Assembly (NCBI RefSeq): GCF_014192215.1
Contig: NZ_JACHXP010000014.1
Location: 1 to 64,000 of the forward strand
DNA length: 64,000 bases
Direction of reading: 5' to 3'
Source: Halomonas cerina
GTDB taxonomy: Bacteria; Pseudomonadota; Gammaproteobacteria; Pseudomonadales; Halomonadaceae
Shown: piece by piece, positions 50,302 to 58,794 of the stretch
Position numbering within the stretch: position 1 is the first letter of the stretch
How the letters are laid out: each line of letters begins with the position of its first letter
Notes under the pieces: model-generated
Databases searched by the model: none
Told to the model about the DNA's origin: nothing
Seen by the model: the letters and a program-made list of their open reading frames with translations, nothing else
Position numbers and translations under genes: made by a program

Positions 50302-51684
50302 TTACGCTACCGCTCGTCCCGCTTCTCCTTTGTCGTTGCGGGTGGGTGTCAGGTGGTAGCAATAGCCATCACCGCGTTGCAGGAGCGTGCAGTGGCGCCA
50401 GGAAATGCCCTGCACGACGCCGTGCTCGGTCTGGATGTTGAAGCTGCCGGTCTGGCGGATCGCCACACGACCCACATGGGTGCCGGCCTTTTTGCCGCTG
50501 GGCACTACCGCCTTGACCATATCGCCGGTCTGGAAGCCGTGCACCTGCTTCCGGCGCATCAGGATGCCGCGTGGAAAGCCAAACTTGTCCAGGCGAGTGC
50601 GCTGGTAGCTGCCCCGGCCCATGGCCCTGAGAGTCAGCGTCGGCACCTGCCAGCCGTGCAGGGCCTCGACCTGACCGACACAGGCGGCATCCAGCGCGTG
50701 CGTCTTGGGGATGCCGAGGCGCTGACGGTTGTACTTGGTCAGGCCGCCTGTCCCTACCGCGACAGGCAGCCCCTTGCGTTTGAGGTTTCGGTTCAGCGCC
50801 CAGCGGGTGGCATTGACGGCACTGGCATCGCGCAGCGGCCTGTCGTGCTGCTGGATAACCCGCCGGTAGCGGGCGTCTGCCGACTGGCGATGCTGTGTCA
50901 GCCGCTTTTTCAGTCCTCTGGCGGTGGCAAAGAAGGCATCCAGCGTGTCGGCGCCCTTCTCCTGATTGCAGTCGTGGCAGGCCAGGGTCAGATTGCCGAT
51001 GCGGTCGGAGCCGCCATGGCTTCGTGACTCGATATGCTCGATCTCCAGTGGGGTGTTGGTGGCGCCGCAGTAGGCGCACTCGTGACCCCACTTCACCAGC
51101 AGGTACTCGCGGACCTCGTAGCCCAGCAGGGTGCCCTGCTGGTACTCGACGCCGGAAATCTCGGGATTGTCGAGCTTCTGGGTGTCGAAGCGCACCAGCT
51201 CCTGGCTGAGAGAGGTGATCGGTGCCAGGCGGCAGAGCCGATCCACCCAGGCAGAAAGGGTATCGACACGGTGCTGCAGGCTGGGCGCCAGCCAGCCGTC
51301 TCGGCGGGTGCGATTGTCGAAACGTGGCGCACGATGACGCAGGTTCTTGGTGCGACGGCGGCGGCGGAAGGCACGGCGCTGATCCAGCGCCTCACGGATC
51401 TGAAAGCCGCGATGCACCAGCTCGAACAGACACAGCACATGATGCTTCCCGACCTCTCTCTCTTCGCTGTTTTCGCGCATCAGCGCCAGCCCGGTGATAC
51501 GGCTGCCGGGGTCGATGCCCAGCCTCAGCGGCTGCGTCTCGCCGTCCACTCGATCCTTGAGGCGAATGGTGAATGGATAGCGCTTGTGCACCACGGCCCG
51601 GCCTCGCGCCAGCATCAGCCGAGCCCGCTTTTCCGAGCACGGCATCAAGGGCCGCTTCTGTCTATCCAATACGAAAACCGCCAT
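50302..51684 (-). CDS. iscB: IscB RNA-guided nuclease
   Basis: The 460-residue protein has the full IscB order. A PLMP domain (1-45; RPLMPCS at 11-17) is followed by RuvC-I with Asp58 (LGIDPGS), an Arg-rich bridge helix (about 100-125), and RuvC-II with Glu162 (SQELVRFD). The HNH domain (about 195-245) has zinc-type pairs Cys203/Cys206 and Cys236/Cys239 and catalytic His217 (EIEHI). RuvC-III has Asp332 (HALDAA), and a C-terminal target-adjacent-motif-interacting domain follows (about 345-460). All predicted catalytic residues are present. IscB proteins are the ancestors of Cas9 and cut DNA guided by omegaRNA. AAGGAGG precedes the ATG. Confidence 0.93.
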   Translation of the reverse strand: MAVFVLDRQKRPLMPCSEKRARLMLARGRAVVHKRYPFTIRLKDRVDGETQPLRLGIDPGSRITGLALMRENSEEREVGKHHVLCLFELVHRGFQIREALDQRRAFRRRRRTKNLRHRAPRFDNRTRRDGWLAPSLQHRVDTLSAWVDRLCRLAPITSLSQELVRFDTQKLDNPEISGVEYQQGTLLGYEVREYLLVKWGHECAYCGATNTPLEIEHIESRSHGGSDRIGNLTLACHDCNQEKGADTLDAFFATARGLKKRLTQHRQSADARYRRVIQQHDRPLRDASAVNATRWALNRNLKRKGLPVAVGTGGLTKYNRQRLGIPKTHALDAACVGQVEALHGWQVPTLTLRAMGRGSYQRTRLDKFGFPRGILMRRKQVHGFQTGDMVKAVVPSGKKAGTHVGRVAIRQTGSFNIQTEHGVVQGISWRHCTLLQRGDGYCYHLTPTRNDKGEAGRAVA

Positions 51685-51689
51685 GGCGA

Positions 51690-51985
51690 TTTCCTCCTTG
51701 TCGTTGCCCTTACGGGCCTTGTGCCGTGGGCCTGTCGGCCCATCTCCCCTCGGGAATGTCCATGACCGGCTCCTGCCGACACCGTTGCCGTCAGCAGCGA
51801 TCAGAACCTTCGGCGCTTTACCTTTCGCCAGCATGATCCTGATCTTCCAGCGCCCACCGCTGTGGAAGCACGGTGGGGTGGGTCTTGACGACCTGTCACG
51901 AACGTAGCCGGTGGGTGTCCGCTTTCCCTGGTCAACCGAGCCTGCTTTCACAAGCTCCGCCGTTCACGGCGGGGTAGTTGACGGA
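51690..51985 (-). ncRNA. HEARO / omegaRNA of IscB
   Basis: The roughly 300 bases before iscB are rich in conserved-looking stems. They are 51957-51972 (CCGCCGT/ACGGCGG), 51853-51877 (CCCACCG/CGGTGGG), 51774-51796 (TGCCGAC/GTCAGCA, one mismatch), 51727-51742 (TGGGCC/GGCCCA) and 51706-51717 (GCCC/GGGC). The block GTAAAGCGCCGAAGGTTCTG resembles known HEARO sequences. In IscB systems the omegaRNA is encoded directly 5' of the gene and its guide is the host sequence flanking the element end. Here the guide would therefore come from the end of the MFS gene (about 51983-52000). The 5' boundary is approximate. Confidence 0.8.
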
Positions 51986-53160
51986 GGCGTGACTTGGGGG
52001 CCCTGGTGTCGTATCACAAGATGTCGCCAGCCCAGGGCCAGGACCGGCAGCAGGCACAGCGGCAACAGCACGGCATTGAGGCGGCTCCAGCCCAGCGCCG
52101 TGACCAGCGGACCGGCGAGCAGGGCGGTCAGGGCCACGGTCGTGAAGACCAGGAATTCGTTGGCGGCCTGGGTGCGGGCCTTCTCGGCGGGTCGGTAGGC
52201 CTCGGTGAGCAGCCCGGTGGCCGGCAGGAAGGTGAAGTTCCAGCCTAGGCCGAGCAGGATCAGGCCGGCATGGAAACCGGCAAGCCCGGCCTCGAGGTGG
52301 GCCACCAGGCTGCTGGCGAGGAGCAGGGTGCAGCCGGCCAGGATCAGGCGGGGCGCACCGAAGCGGGCGGTGAGCCGGCCGGTCACGAAGGAAGGCAGGA
52401 ACATGGCCACCACGTGCCACTGGATGGTGGTGGCCACCTGGTCGAAGGGCAGGCCCTCTGCGGTCATGGCCAGAGGCGTGGCCGTCATCGCCAGGTTCAT
52501 TACCCCGTAGCCGATCAGTGCCGCCGTCACGGCAACGATGAAGGTCGGCTGGCGGAGGATCTCGCCGAGGGGGCGGGCCTCTCCCTCGCCGTGGGTGCGT
52601 TGCGGTGGCGGCAACCGGATCAGCGCCAGCACGACCAGGGCCAGCAGGTAGAGGGCGCCGAGCCCCAGAAAGCTGCCCAGGAAGGGGGTCTCGGCCAGCG
52701 CCCGGCTATGCCGGGCCAGCCAGGGACCGAAGAAGGCGGCCAGCACCCCGCCGCCCATCACCAGGCCGATGGCGCGGTCACGCAGGGGGGCCGGGGCGGC
52801 CTCCACGGCCGCGAAGCGGTACAGCTGGCCGAAGCCGATGCCGATGCCGATCAGCCAGGTAGCCACCAGAAACAGCCCGAAGTGCTCGCCGGCCAGCGCC
52901 TGCACCGCCAGGGCCGCCCCGGCCAGGCCCAGCAGGTTGCCGAGCATGAAGCCGCGACGCCATCCCAGGCGGGCCATGAGCAGCGAGGCCGGGATGGTGG
53001 CGCACATCAGGCCCAGCCATTGGGTGGCCACCGGCGCGGTAGACCAGGCCGGGGCAGGCGCCAAGACGGCGCCGATCAGCGGCGAGACGGCGATCAGCAG
53101 GATGTTGCCGCTGATCAACAGGGCCTGGCACAGCGACAGCAGGGACACGGCGAGGGGCAT
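51964..53160 (-). CDS. MFS transporter with C-terminus read from the IscB element
   Basis: The 398-residue protein has about twelve hydrophobic helices and the MFS loop pattern MARLGWRRGF between TM2 and TM3 and TARFGAPRL in the second half. Substrate is unknown; the general pattern resembles YfcJ/arabinose-type or drug/metabolite MFS members. The last residues STTPP and the stop are encoded inside the element's terminal hairpin, so the insertion sits at or just before the original 3' end and has replaced the tail. The transporter core looks complete. ATGACGTCAT, a perfect palindrome at 53206-53215, lies 46 bases upstream and may be a regulator site. Confidence 0.85.
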   Translation of the reverse strand: MPLAVSLLSLCQALLISGNILLIAVSPLIGAVLAPAPAWSTAPVATQWLGLMCATIPASLLMARLGWRRGFMLGNLLGLAGAALAVQALAGEHFGLFLVATWLIGIGIGFGQLYRFAAVEAAPAPLRDRAIGLVMGGGVLAAFFGPWLARHSRALAETPFLGSFLGLGALYLLALVVLALIRLPPPQRTHGEGEARPLGEILRQPTFIVAVTAALIGYGVMNLAMTATPLAMTAEGLPFDQVATTIQWHVVAMFLPSFVTGRLTARFGAPRLILAGCTLLLASSLVAHLEAGLAGFHAGLILLGLGWNFTFLPATGLLTEAYRPAEKARTQAANEFLVFTTVALTALLAGPLVTALGWSRLNAVLLPLCLLPVLALGWRHLVIRHQGPQVTPPSTTPP

Positions 53161-53363
53161 GGTGCCTCCATGACAGGGGCGGCCAAGCGCTACTGGCCCC
53201 CGGAGATGACGTCATGCCGATCTTCCCACCGCGTCGCGGAAGGCGCAAACACGAGACCCGGTGGCAAAGGCGGTGTCGCCGGAGCGGGCGGATAGGGGCA
53301 GCGCCACGCCGGTGAGCACGATGGCGAAGGGCATCGGCGGGTCAGCACCGGCGCTGTCGCTGT

Positions 53364-53582
53364 CTACGGGGGCGGTACGGCGCCGACCGGGACGGGCTCC
53401 ACCAGGCCGAACAGCTGGGCCAGCAAGGGGGCGGTGGCAATCAAGAAGCCGAGCACGGCCAGGCCGTACCCGAGCAGGCGATGACGTTGCCGACGGGCGA
53501 GCGTCAGTCCGCCGATGCAGACCAGCAAGCCGACCAGGTTGAAGGCGTAACCGAGCATCTGAAGGAGTTGGTAGGCGGTCAT
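53364..53582 (-). CDS. Small membrane protein (72 aa)
   Basis: The 72-residue protein has two predicted helices (about 7-29 and 38-62) linked by the basic loop ARRQRHRLLG, and a Pro/Val tail. The N-terminus MTAYQLLQMLGYAFNLVG follows a start at 53582. It resembles many uncharacterised small inner-membrane proteins; no family is recognised. It is divergent from the DUF924 gene. Confidence 0.65.
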   Translation of the reverse strand: MTAYQLLQMLGYAFNLVGLLVCIGGLTLARRQRHRLLGYGLAVLGFLIATAPLLAQLFGLVEPVPVGAVPPP

Positions 53583-53662
53583 GGGACTCCCGTGGCATGG
53601 TGATCGAAGCGAGTGACGGCTAGCCTGACAGGATATCAGCTGAGGCGAGGGAGGAAGCGTCC

Positions 53663-54211
53663 ATGGCCCGCAGGCATCCCGGTGCGGTGATCGACTTCTG
53701 GTTCGGGGAGCTGGCCCCGGCTCAGTGGTTCCACAAGGCACCGACGCTGGATGACGAGATCCGCCGGCGTTTCGGGGCCTGTCACGCGGCGGCCGCGCGG
53801 GGTGAGCTGTGGCACTGGCGCGACTCGGCCCGGGGGCGACTGGCGGAAGTGATCGTGCTCGACCAGTTTTCCCGCCACCTGCACCGTGGCTCGTCACAGG
53901 CCTATGCCTGCGATGCCCAGGCCCTGGTGCTGGCCCAGGAGGCGGTGGCGCAGGGAGCGGATCGCTACCTGGATGTGCCCTGGCGCGCCTTCCTGTTCAT
54001 GCCCTACATGCACAGCGAGTCGCTGGTGATCCACGACGAGGCCCTGCGCCTGTTCGACCAGCCGGGGCTGGAGGAGAACCTGCGCCACGAACAGCGCCAT
54101 CGTCAGGTGATCGCCCGTTTCGGCCGCTATCCGCACCGTAATGCGGCGCTCGGGCGTCCTTCGACGCCGGAGGAGCATGCCTTTCTTGCCGGCCCGGGGG
54201 CTTCCTTCTGA
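53663..54211 (+). CDS. DUF924 family protein
   Basis: The 182-residue all-helical protein has the DUF924 signatures VIDFWFGELAPAQWFHK at the N-terminus, VIVLDQFSRHLHRGSSQAYACD in the middle and FLFMPYMHSESL followed by HRQVIARFGRYPHRNAALGR near the end. The family is widespread with no established function. GGGAGGA-type bases precede the ATG. A small stress-type membrane gene follows on the same strand. Confidence 0.92.
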   Translation: MARRHPGAVIDFWFGELAPAQWFHKAPTLDDEIRRRFGACHAAAARGELWHWRDSARGRLAEVIVLDQFSRHLHRGSSQAYACDAQALVLAQEAVAQGADRYLDVPWRAFLFMPYMHSESLVIHDEALRLFDQPGLEENLRHEQRHRQVIARFGRYPHRNAALGRPSTPEEHAFLAGPGASF

Positions 54212-54284
54212 TCCGCGGCTACGCCACCATCAGCCTGCCAGACACCATCGAGCACACCCACCCACGACCACTAAGGAGGACATC

Positions 54285-54527
54285 ATGGGCATCATCGCCT
54301 GGCTGATCATCGGGGGACTGGCCGGCTGGATCGCCGGTCACATCATGCGCGGCGGCGGCTTCGGCCTGCTCGGCAACATCGGGGTGGGGATCGTCGGCGC
54401 GGTGCTTGGCGGTGGCCTGTTCAGCCTGCTGGGCCTGCAGGCCGGGGGCTTCATCGGCTCCCTGGTGACCGCCATCGTCGGCGCCGTGGTGCTGCTGTGG
54501 GTGATCGCCAAGGTCAAGAAGGCCTGA
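54285..54527 (+). CDS. GlsB/YeaQ/YmgE family stress-associated membrane protein
   Basis: The 80-residue Gly-rich protein has three short helices (MGIIAWLIIGGLAGWIAGHI, a Gly-rich central helix and a C-terminal helix ending KVKKA). This is the transglycosylase-associated/YeaQ family, usually a small inner-membrane protein linked to stress. AAGGAGG lies before the ATG. A strong terminator follows. Confidence 0.92.
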   Translation: MGIIAWLIIGGLAGWIAGHIMRGGGFGLLGNIGVGIVGAVLGGGLFSLLGLQAGGFIGSLVTAIVGAVVLLWVIAKVKKA

Positions 54528-54552
54528 CGACGACCGGCAAGGAGGCCAGTTA

Positions 54553-54590
54553 CGCCCCGTCCCGCCGCCGATACGGCGGGGCGGGGCGTG
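54553..54590 (+). terminator. Strong hairpin after the YeaQ-type gene
   Basis: CGCCCCGTCCCGCCG and CGGCGGGGCGGGGCG form a 15-pair stem (one G-T) with a six-base loop 25 bases after the stop. Only GTGCTTC follows, so the U-tract is weak, but the stem is very stable. Confidence 0.7.
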
Positions 54591-54638
54591 CTTCTGCCGG
54601 CCCTGGGCCGCTAGAAAGGGCATCAACAAGGGAATGCC

Positions 54639-55709
54639 ATGTACCTATTGCAACGACTCAGCGCGGCGCTGGTACGCGGCATCGCCGACATGGGCTGGCG
54701 GCTGCTCGGACTGCTGCTCCTCGCCTACCTGCTCCTCGCCTGGCTCGGGCTGGCCCTGACCGGCGAGCAGGCGCTGGTCGCCTCCCTGGCGACCTTCCTC
54801 TATTACATGATCGTCACCGTCTCCACCGTGGGCTACGGCGACGCCTCGCCGGTATCGACGGGCGGGCAGCTGATGGTCGTCTTCTTCATCATTCCGGTAG
54901 GGATCGGGCTGTTCGCCACCCTGCTGGGCAAGGCCTCGGCCCTGGTCATCTCGCAGTTCACCAGGCGCCTTCACGGGGAGCAATCGATCATGCAGCAGGA
55001 CCATATCGTCATCGTCGGCTTCAATGCCTACACCGAGTCGCTCGTCAGACAGGTCCGGGAAGAGGCCCGGGCGGGACAGCTGGTGGCGCTGTGTGTGGAT
55101 GCCACGGCGCCGGACCGCAATCCCTTCCTGGAACTGGGGGTGGAGTACTGCCGGGCCGCCTCCCTGACCGATGAGACCCTCTACGCGCGGGCCGCGGTGA
55201 AGGATGCCGCGCTGGTGGTGGTCGACGTCGAGGACGACAGCGAGACCAACCTGGTCTGCATGCACCTGGCCACCATCGTGGCTGAGCGCTGCATCATCAC
55301 CGCCTACGTCAAGAATCAGATGGTCGGCCGCCTGCTCGAGGTGCACTGCCCCAAGGTGAACGTGATTCCCTCCCTGCATCAGAAGATGCTGGTCAAGGCG
55401 GCCCTCGACCCCGGCAGCGAGGAGGTCATGCGCAAGCTTGTCGATGCCGACCAGGAGCAGACACAGTACATGACCCGCCTGGCGAGGCTGTCCTCCCCGC
55501 TGTCGGTCGATCGGGTGGCCGACCGTTTGCGACGGCGTTGTCGGGCCTCGCTGATTGCCATCAAACAGGCGGGGGACCTGCATCCGCGCCTCAATCCCGA
55601 TGACACTATCCTGCTGGATGCCGACGACGAGGTGTTCTACATCGCCGCCCAGCGCCTCACGGCCGAGGAACTGGTCAGCCATCTGGCCGACGAGGCGCGT
55701 GAGGCCTGA
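54639..55709 (+). CDS. Two-TM potassium channel with TrkA-N (RCK) domain
   Basis: The 356-residue protein has TM1 (about 18-42), a pore loop with the selectivity filter TVSTVGYGD (60-68), TM2 (about 78-103) and a cytoplasmic TrkA-N/RCK domain from about 118 (DHIVIVGFNAYTESLV). The latter lacks the full GxGxxG motif of classic NAD-binding RCK domains. A TrkA-C-like tail ends the protein. It resembles MthK/Kch-type channels. In a halophile it would fit potassium homeostasis, but direction and gating ligand are unknown. Confidence 0.9.
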   Translation: MYLLQRLSAALVRGIADMGWRLLGLLLLAYLLLAWLGLALTGEQALVASLATFLYYMIVTVSTVGYGDASPVSTGGQLMVVFFIIPVGIGLFATLLGKASALVISQFTRRLHGEQSIMQQDHIVIVGFNAYTESLVRQVREEARAGQLVALCVDATAPDRNPFLELGVEYCRAASLTDETLYARAAVKDAALVVVDVEDDSETNLVCMHLATIVAERCIITAYVKNQMVGRLLEVHCPKVNVIPSLHQKMLVKAALDPGSEEVMRKLVDADQEQTQYMTRLARLSSPLSVDRVADRLRRRCRASLIAIKQAGDLHPRLNPDDTILLDADDEVFYIAAQRLTAEELVSHLADEAREA

Positions 55710-55746
55710 CGGACGAGGCGTGGCGAGGGCTTGCTCTGAGCGCAGA

Positions 55747-55772
55747 CCGCCCGGCTGTCGCCAGCCGGGCGG
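55747..55772. terminator. Bidirectional hairpin between channel gene and gabT
   Basis: CCGCCCGGCTG and CAGCCGGGCGG form an 11-pair perfect stem with a four-base loop between the two convergent stops. It has no strong U-tract but is the only candidate terminator for both genes. Confidence 0.65.
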
Positions 55773-55801
55773 TGAGGGTCACGCTAGCGTGGCACCGCGG
55801 C

Positions 55802-57100
55802 TCAGGCGGTGGCGGCGCTCTTGCTGCCCACCAGTTCCTTGAGGGACTCCTCGACGATGGCGAGGCCTTCCTCGAGCACCTCGTCCTCGATGGTGACCGG
55901 CATCAAGAAGCGGATGGTGTTGCCGTACAGGCCGCAGGAGAGCAGGATCAGCCCCTTCTCGCGGGCCTTCTTGCACACCGCGCCGGCCAGGTCGGCATCC
56001 GGGGTATGATTGGCCTTGTCGGACACCAGGTCGACGGCGGCCATGGCGCCCAGGTTGCGGGCATTGTCGACGCAGTCGAAGTCCTGCTGCCACTGGGCGA
56101 AGCGCTTGGCCAGCTTGTCGCCCAGCGCCTGGCTCTTGTCGAGGATGTGCTCTTCCTCGAACACCTCGAGCACCGCCAGGGCGGCGGCACAGGAGACCGG
56201 GCTGCCGGTGTAGGTGCCGCCCAGCGAGTTGCCGCCGGAGGCGTCCATATGCTTGTCGGTGCCGACCACCGCGGAGATCGGCATGCCGTCGGCCATGCTC
56301 TTGGCCATGGTGATGATGTCCGGCTCCACGCCGCTGTGCTCGATGGCGAACATCTTGCCGGTGCGCCCGAAACCGCTCTGGACCTCGTCGACGATCATCA
56401 GCATGCCGTGCTCATCACAGATCTCGCGGATCGCCTTGAGGAAGCTGGCCGGGGCCTGGTAGAAGCCGCCCTCGCCGAGCACCGGCTCGAGCACGATCGC
56501 CGCGGTGTCCTTGGGGTTGGCATCGGTCTTCAGGGCCATCTTCAGGCCACGCAGGGCCTCGTCCTCGCTGACGCCGTGGTAGGGCACCGGGTAGGGGGCG
56601 CGGAACACGTTGCCCGGCATGGTCCCGAAGTCGGTGGCGTAGGGGGCGACCTTGCCGTTCATGGCCATGGTCATGAAAGTCCGGCCGTGGTAGCCGCCAT
56701 CGAAGCAGATGACGTTATTCTTGCCGGTGGCGGCGCGGGCGACCTTCACCGCGTTCTCCAGCGCTTCGGCGCCGGAGTTGGCCAGCATCACCTTGGCATG
56801 GCCACGCACCGGGGTGATCTGGCTGAGCTTCTCGGCCAGCTTCACGTAGCCCTCGTAGGGCATCACGGTCTGGCAGGTGTGCATCACGCGGTCGAGCTGG
56901 TCCTTGACCGCCTGGACCACCTTGGGATGGCGATGGCCGATATTGAGCACCCCGATGCCGCCGGCGAAATCGATGATGCGGTTGCCATCGGCGTCCCACA
57001 CCAGGGCGTTCTCGGCACGATCGGCGAACTGAGTGGCCGGGCTCGCGGCTCCATTGGCCACATAGCGCTGCTTGAGGTCGTTGAGCTGAGCGTTGTTCAT
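55802..57100 (-). CDS. gabT: 4-aminobutyrate aminotransferase
   Basis: The 432-residue class III aminotransferase converts GABA and 2-oxoglutarate to succinic semialdehyde and glutamate. It shows the PLP-binding segments [29 protein letters not shown] and [19 protein letters not shown], and the Schiff-base Lys in [15 protein letters not shown]. Sequence is close to GabT/PuuE. Start at 57100 ([14 protein letters not shown]) follows GGAGG. It lies 34 bases after gabD in the same operon. Confidence 0.94.
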   Translation of the reverse strand: MNNAQLNDLKQRYVANGAASPATQFADRAENALVWDADGNRIIDFAGGIGVLNIGHRHPKVVQAVKDQLDRVMHTCQTVMPYEGYVKLAEKLSQITPVRGHAKVMLANSGAEALENAVKVARAATGKNNVICFDGGYHGRTFMTMAMNGKVAPYATDFGTMPGNVFRAPYPVPYHGVSEDEALRGLKMALKTDANPKDTAAIVLEPVLGEGGFYQAPASFLKAIREICDEHGMLMIVDEVQSGFGRTGKMFAIEHSGVEPDIITMAKSMADGMPISAVVGTDKHMDASGGNSLGGTYTGSPVSCAAALAVLEVFEEEHILDKSQALGDKLAKRFAQWQQDFDCVDNARNLGAMAAVDLVSDKANHTPDADLAGAVCKKAREKGLILLSCGLYGNTIRFLMPVTIEDEVLEEGLAIVEESLKELVGSKSAATA

Positions 57101-57134
57101 GAATCCTGCCTCCTTGGTAAGACGTGGCGGGCGA

Positions 57135-58580
57135 TCAGAGGCCGCCGACACAGACGTATTTTAGTTCAGTGTACTCGTCCAGGCCGTGGCGCGACCCTTC
57201 GCGTCCCAGGCCCGATTCCTTTACTCCCCCGAAGGGCGCCAACTCGGTGGAGAGGATGCCTTCGTTCACCGCCACCATGCCATATTCGAGCCCTTCCATG
57301 ACACGCCAGATGCGGCGATAGTCGCGGGCATAGAAATAGGCAGCGAGGCCGAACTCGGTGGCATTCGCCATGGCGATGGCCTGCTCCTCGGTCTCGAAGC
57401 GGAACACCGGGGCCAGCGGGCCGAAGGTCTCGTCCCGGGCCACGCGCATCTCCTCGGTGACGTCGGCGATGATCGTGGGCTCGAAGAAGGTGCCCCCCAG
57501 AGCGTGGGGCTCGCCGCCGCAGACCAGGCGCCCCCCCTTCTCGAGGGCATCGGCGATGTGAGACTGCACCTTGTCGACGGCGGCGGCGTTGATCAGCGGG
57601 CCCTGGGCGACGCCGTCCTCGAGGCCGTTGCCGACCTTGAGTTCCCCCACCCGGGCGGCCAACTTCTCGACGAAGGTGTCATAGACGCCGGCCTGGACCA
57701 GCAGGCGGTTGGTGCACACGCAGGTCTGTCCCGAGTTGCGGTACTTGGAGGCCACGGCGCCCTCGACGGCGGCATCCAGGTCGGCGTCGTCGAAGACGAT
57801 GAAGGGCGCGTTGCCGCCCAGCTCCATGGAGGCCTTCTTGACGGTGCCGGCACACTGGGCGAGCAGCGTCTTGCCCACCGGGGTGGAGCCGGTGAAGGAA
57901 ATCTTGCGCACCCGCGGGTCGGTGGTCAGCACCTCGCCGATCTCCGCCGGGTGGGCGGCGGTGACCACGTTGATCACCCCGGCGGGGAAGCCGGCATCCT
58001 CGGCGAGCCTGGCCAGGGCCAGGGCGGTCAGTGGCGTGGCTTCGGCCGGCTTGATCACCACCGGGCAGCCGGCGGCCAGGGCCGGGGCACACTTGCGGGT
58101 GATCATCGCCAGTGGGAAGTTCCAGGGGGTGATGGCCGCGACCACGCCGATCGGTTCGCGAAACACCAGGATGCGCTTGTCCACGCCATGGCTCGGCAGG
58201 GTCTCGCCGGCCACGCGCTTGGCCTCCTCGGCATAGTACTCCACGAAGGCGGCGCCATAGGCCACCTCGCCACGGGACTCAGCCAGCGGCTTGCCCTGCT
58301 CGAGTGTCATCAGCCGCGCCAGGGCCTCCTGGTGCGCCATGATCGCCTCGTACCAGCGCCGCAGCAGCGCGGCGCGCACCTTGGCCGTGGTGCGGCGCCA
58401 GGCCGGCCAGGCGGCCTCGGCGGCGGCCACCGCCTCGCGGACCTCCTCGGCCGTGAGGTCCGCCACCTCGGCCAGGACCTCGCCGGTGGCAGGGTTGGTC
58501 ACGACGAAACGGCGCACGCCGTCGCGCCACTGGCCGGCCACGTACGCCTTGTCGATGAGCAGCTCGGATTCCGTGGTCAT
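57135..58580 (-). CDS. gabD: Succinate-semialdehyde dehydrogenase (NADP+)
   Basis: The 481-residue aldehyde dehydrogenase has ITPWNFPLAMITRK (cofactor and oxyanion region), FTGSTPVGKTLL, the Glu general base in MELGGNAPFIVFDDAD and the catalytic Cys in RNSGQTCVCTNRLLVQ. Length and motifs fit GabD, which oxidises succinic semialdehyde to succinate. With gabT it forms the GABA shunt end, feeding the TCA cycle encoded elsewhere in this window. ATG at 58580 with GGGAG before it is preferred over a TTG four codons upstream. Confidence 0.95.
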   Translation of the reverse strand: MTTESELLIDKAYVAGQWRDGVRRFVVTNPATGEVLAEVADLTAEEVREAVAAAEAAWPAWRRTTAKVRAALLRRWYEAIMAHQEALARLMTLEQGKPLAESRGEVAYGAAFVEYYAEEAKRVAGETLPSHGVDKRILVFREPIGVVAAITPWNFPLAMITRKCAPALAAGCPVVIKPAEATPLTALALARLAEDAGFPAGVINVVTAAHPAEIGEVLTTDPRVRKISFTGSTPVGKTLLAQCAGTVKKASMELGGNAPFIVFDDADLDAAVEGAVASKYRNSGQTCVCTNRLLVQAGVYDTFVEKLAARVGELKVGNGLEDGVAQGPLINAAAVDKVQSHIADALEKGGRLVCGGEPHALGGTFFEPTIIADVTEEMRVARDETFGPLAPVFRFETEEQAIAMANATEFGLAAYFYARDYRRIWRVMEGLEYGMVAVNEGILSTELAPFGGVKESGLGREGSRHGLDEYTELKYVCVGGL

Positions 58581-58794
58581 GGGATCTCCCAATGAGGGTG
58601 ACTATCTTGTTTGACGAGTGTGCATTATTTAAAACAACGCGCCAAGCCTTTCCCGCCTTTCCCCTAGGGTTTTTGTACCTCCCTGGGGCGTGGACGTCGG
58701 CGGGGGACATGGCTTTCCGTTACACTATCTCGCCGACTTCCGGCGGCGCCCGACGCCGCCCTTTAATTCTGTTTGTTGCATGGCGAGGTGAGCC

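Larger units (their letters stand above)
50225..51985 (-). mobile_element. IscB (OMEGA, IS200/IS605-related) element without transposase
   Basis: A compact insertion of about 1.76 kb on the minus strand lies between the MFS transporter and ycjX. In order it has a left end with the hairpin CCGCCGT/ACGGCGG (51957-51972), a structured HEARO-like noncoding segment, iscB, and a right end with two subterminal hairpins (50248-50268 and 50280-50296). No Y1 transposase (tnpA) gene is present, so it would need one in trans. IS200/IS605-type elements leave no target duplication, so exact ends cannot be set from this sequence; the boundaries given are approximate by about 15 bases. Confidence 0.8.

Noticed and set aside
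50225-51985. CRISPR-Cas9 locus
   Set aside because: The RuvC-HNH protein is only 460 residues with a PLMP domain, there is no repeat-spacer array and no cas1/cas2, so it is IscB and not Cas9.
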